DNA from: Cyanobacteriota bacterium | Lineage (GTDB): Bacteria; Cyanobacteriota; Cyanobacteriia; PCC-6307; Cyanobiaceae | Direction of reading: 5' to 3' | Length of the DNA: 5,070 nt | Assembly: GCA_947463165.1 (NCBI GenBank) | Contig: CANHSW010000186.1 | Location: forward strand, 1 to 5,070 | Part shown: piece after piece, positions 5,038 to 5,070 of the stretch | How positions within the stretch are numbered: position 1 is the stretch's first letter | Layout of the letters: the number at the start of each line of letters is the position of its first letter | Program-made: the position numbers and the translations under genes | Notes under the pieces: model-generated | What the model was told of the DNA's origin: nothing | The model's input: only the letters and a program-made list of their open reading frames with translations | Database searches by the model: none

Positions 5038-5070
5038 ATCAATCATGTCGAGTCATTCAGCCCCTTGCAC

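Overview
The window is GC-rich and gene-dense. It most likely comes from a picocyanobacterium of the Cyanobium / alpha-Synechococcus type. The case rests on gene content: a Ycf66-family protein (confined to cyanobacteria and some plastids), a high-light-inducible protein with the ExxNGR chlorophyll-binding motif, and a cyanobacterial-type SbmA/BacA/ABCD-like ABC exporter beside a HIT protein. The genus is an inference; no rRNA or other species marker is present.

Left half, + strand (1-2121): the 3' part of ycf66 enters from the left edge. It shows one last membrane helix and then a long, charged, disordered tail. Two small tandem lipoproteins follow, both resembling short TolB/beta-propeller fragments and clearly paralogous. 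The first has no conventional start codon upstream of its full signal peptide. It ends inside an 18-bp tandem repeat array that supplies its stop codon. A repeat-filled gap of about 160 bp separates the two lipoprotein genes.

Right half, - strand (2171-4891), read right to left: a HIT (histidine triad) nucleotide hydrolase, a 666-residue ABC transporter with fused permease and ATPase, and a high-light-inducible protein whose N-terminus consists of eight hexapeptide repeats. Spacing is 56 bp between the first two genes. Between the last two it is either a 23-bp overlap or a 4-bp gap, depending on the start chosen. This looks like one transcription unit, although the hli gene may also be induced separately. 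The two halves converge at about 2121-2171 with no obvious hairpin terminator.

Right edge (4892-5070): no gene seen. It holds degenerate short tandem repeats, one of which contains the HIT start codon.

The main unusual theme is short-period tandem duplication (13, 14, 18 and 22 bp) at nearly every gene boundary and inside the hli coding region. In several places the repeats contain the start or stop codon. I see no CRISPR array, phage gene, insertion sequence, tRNA or rRNA, and no convincing new defence or biosynthetic system.
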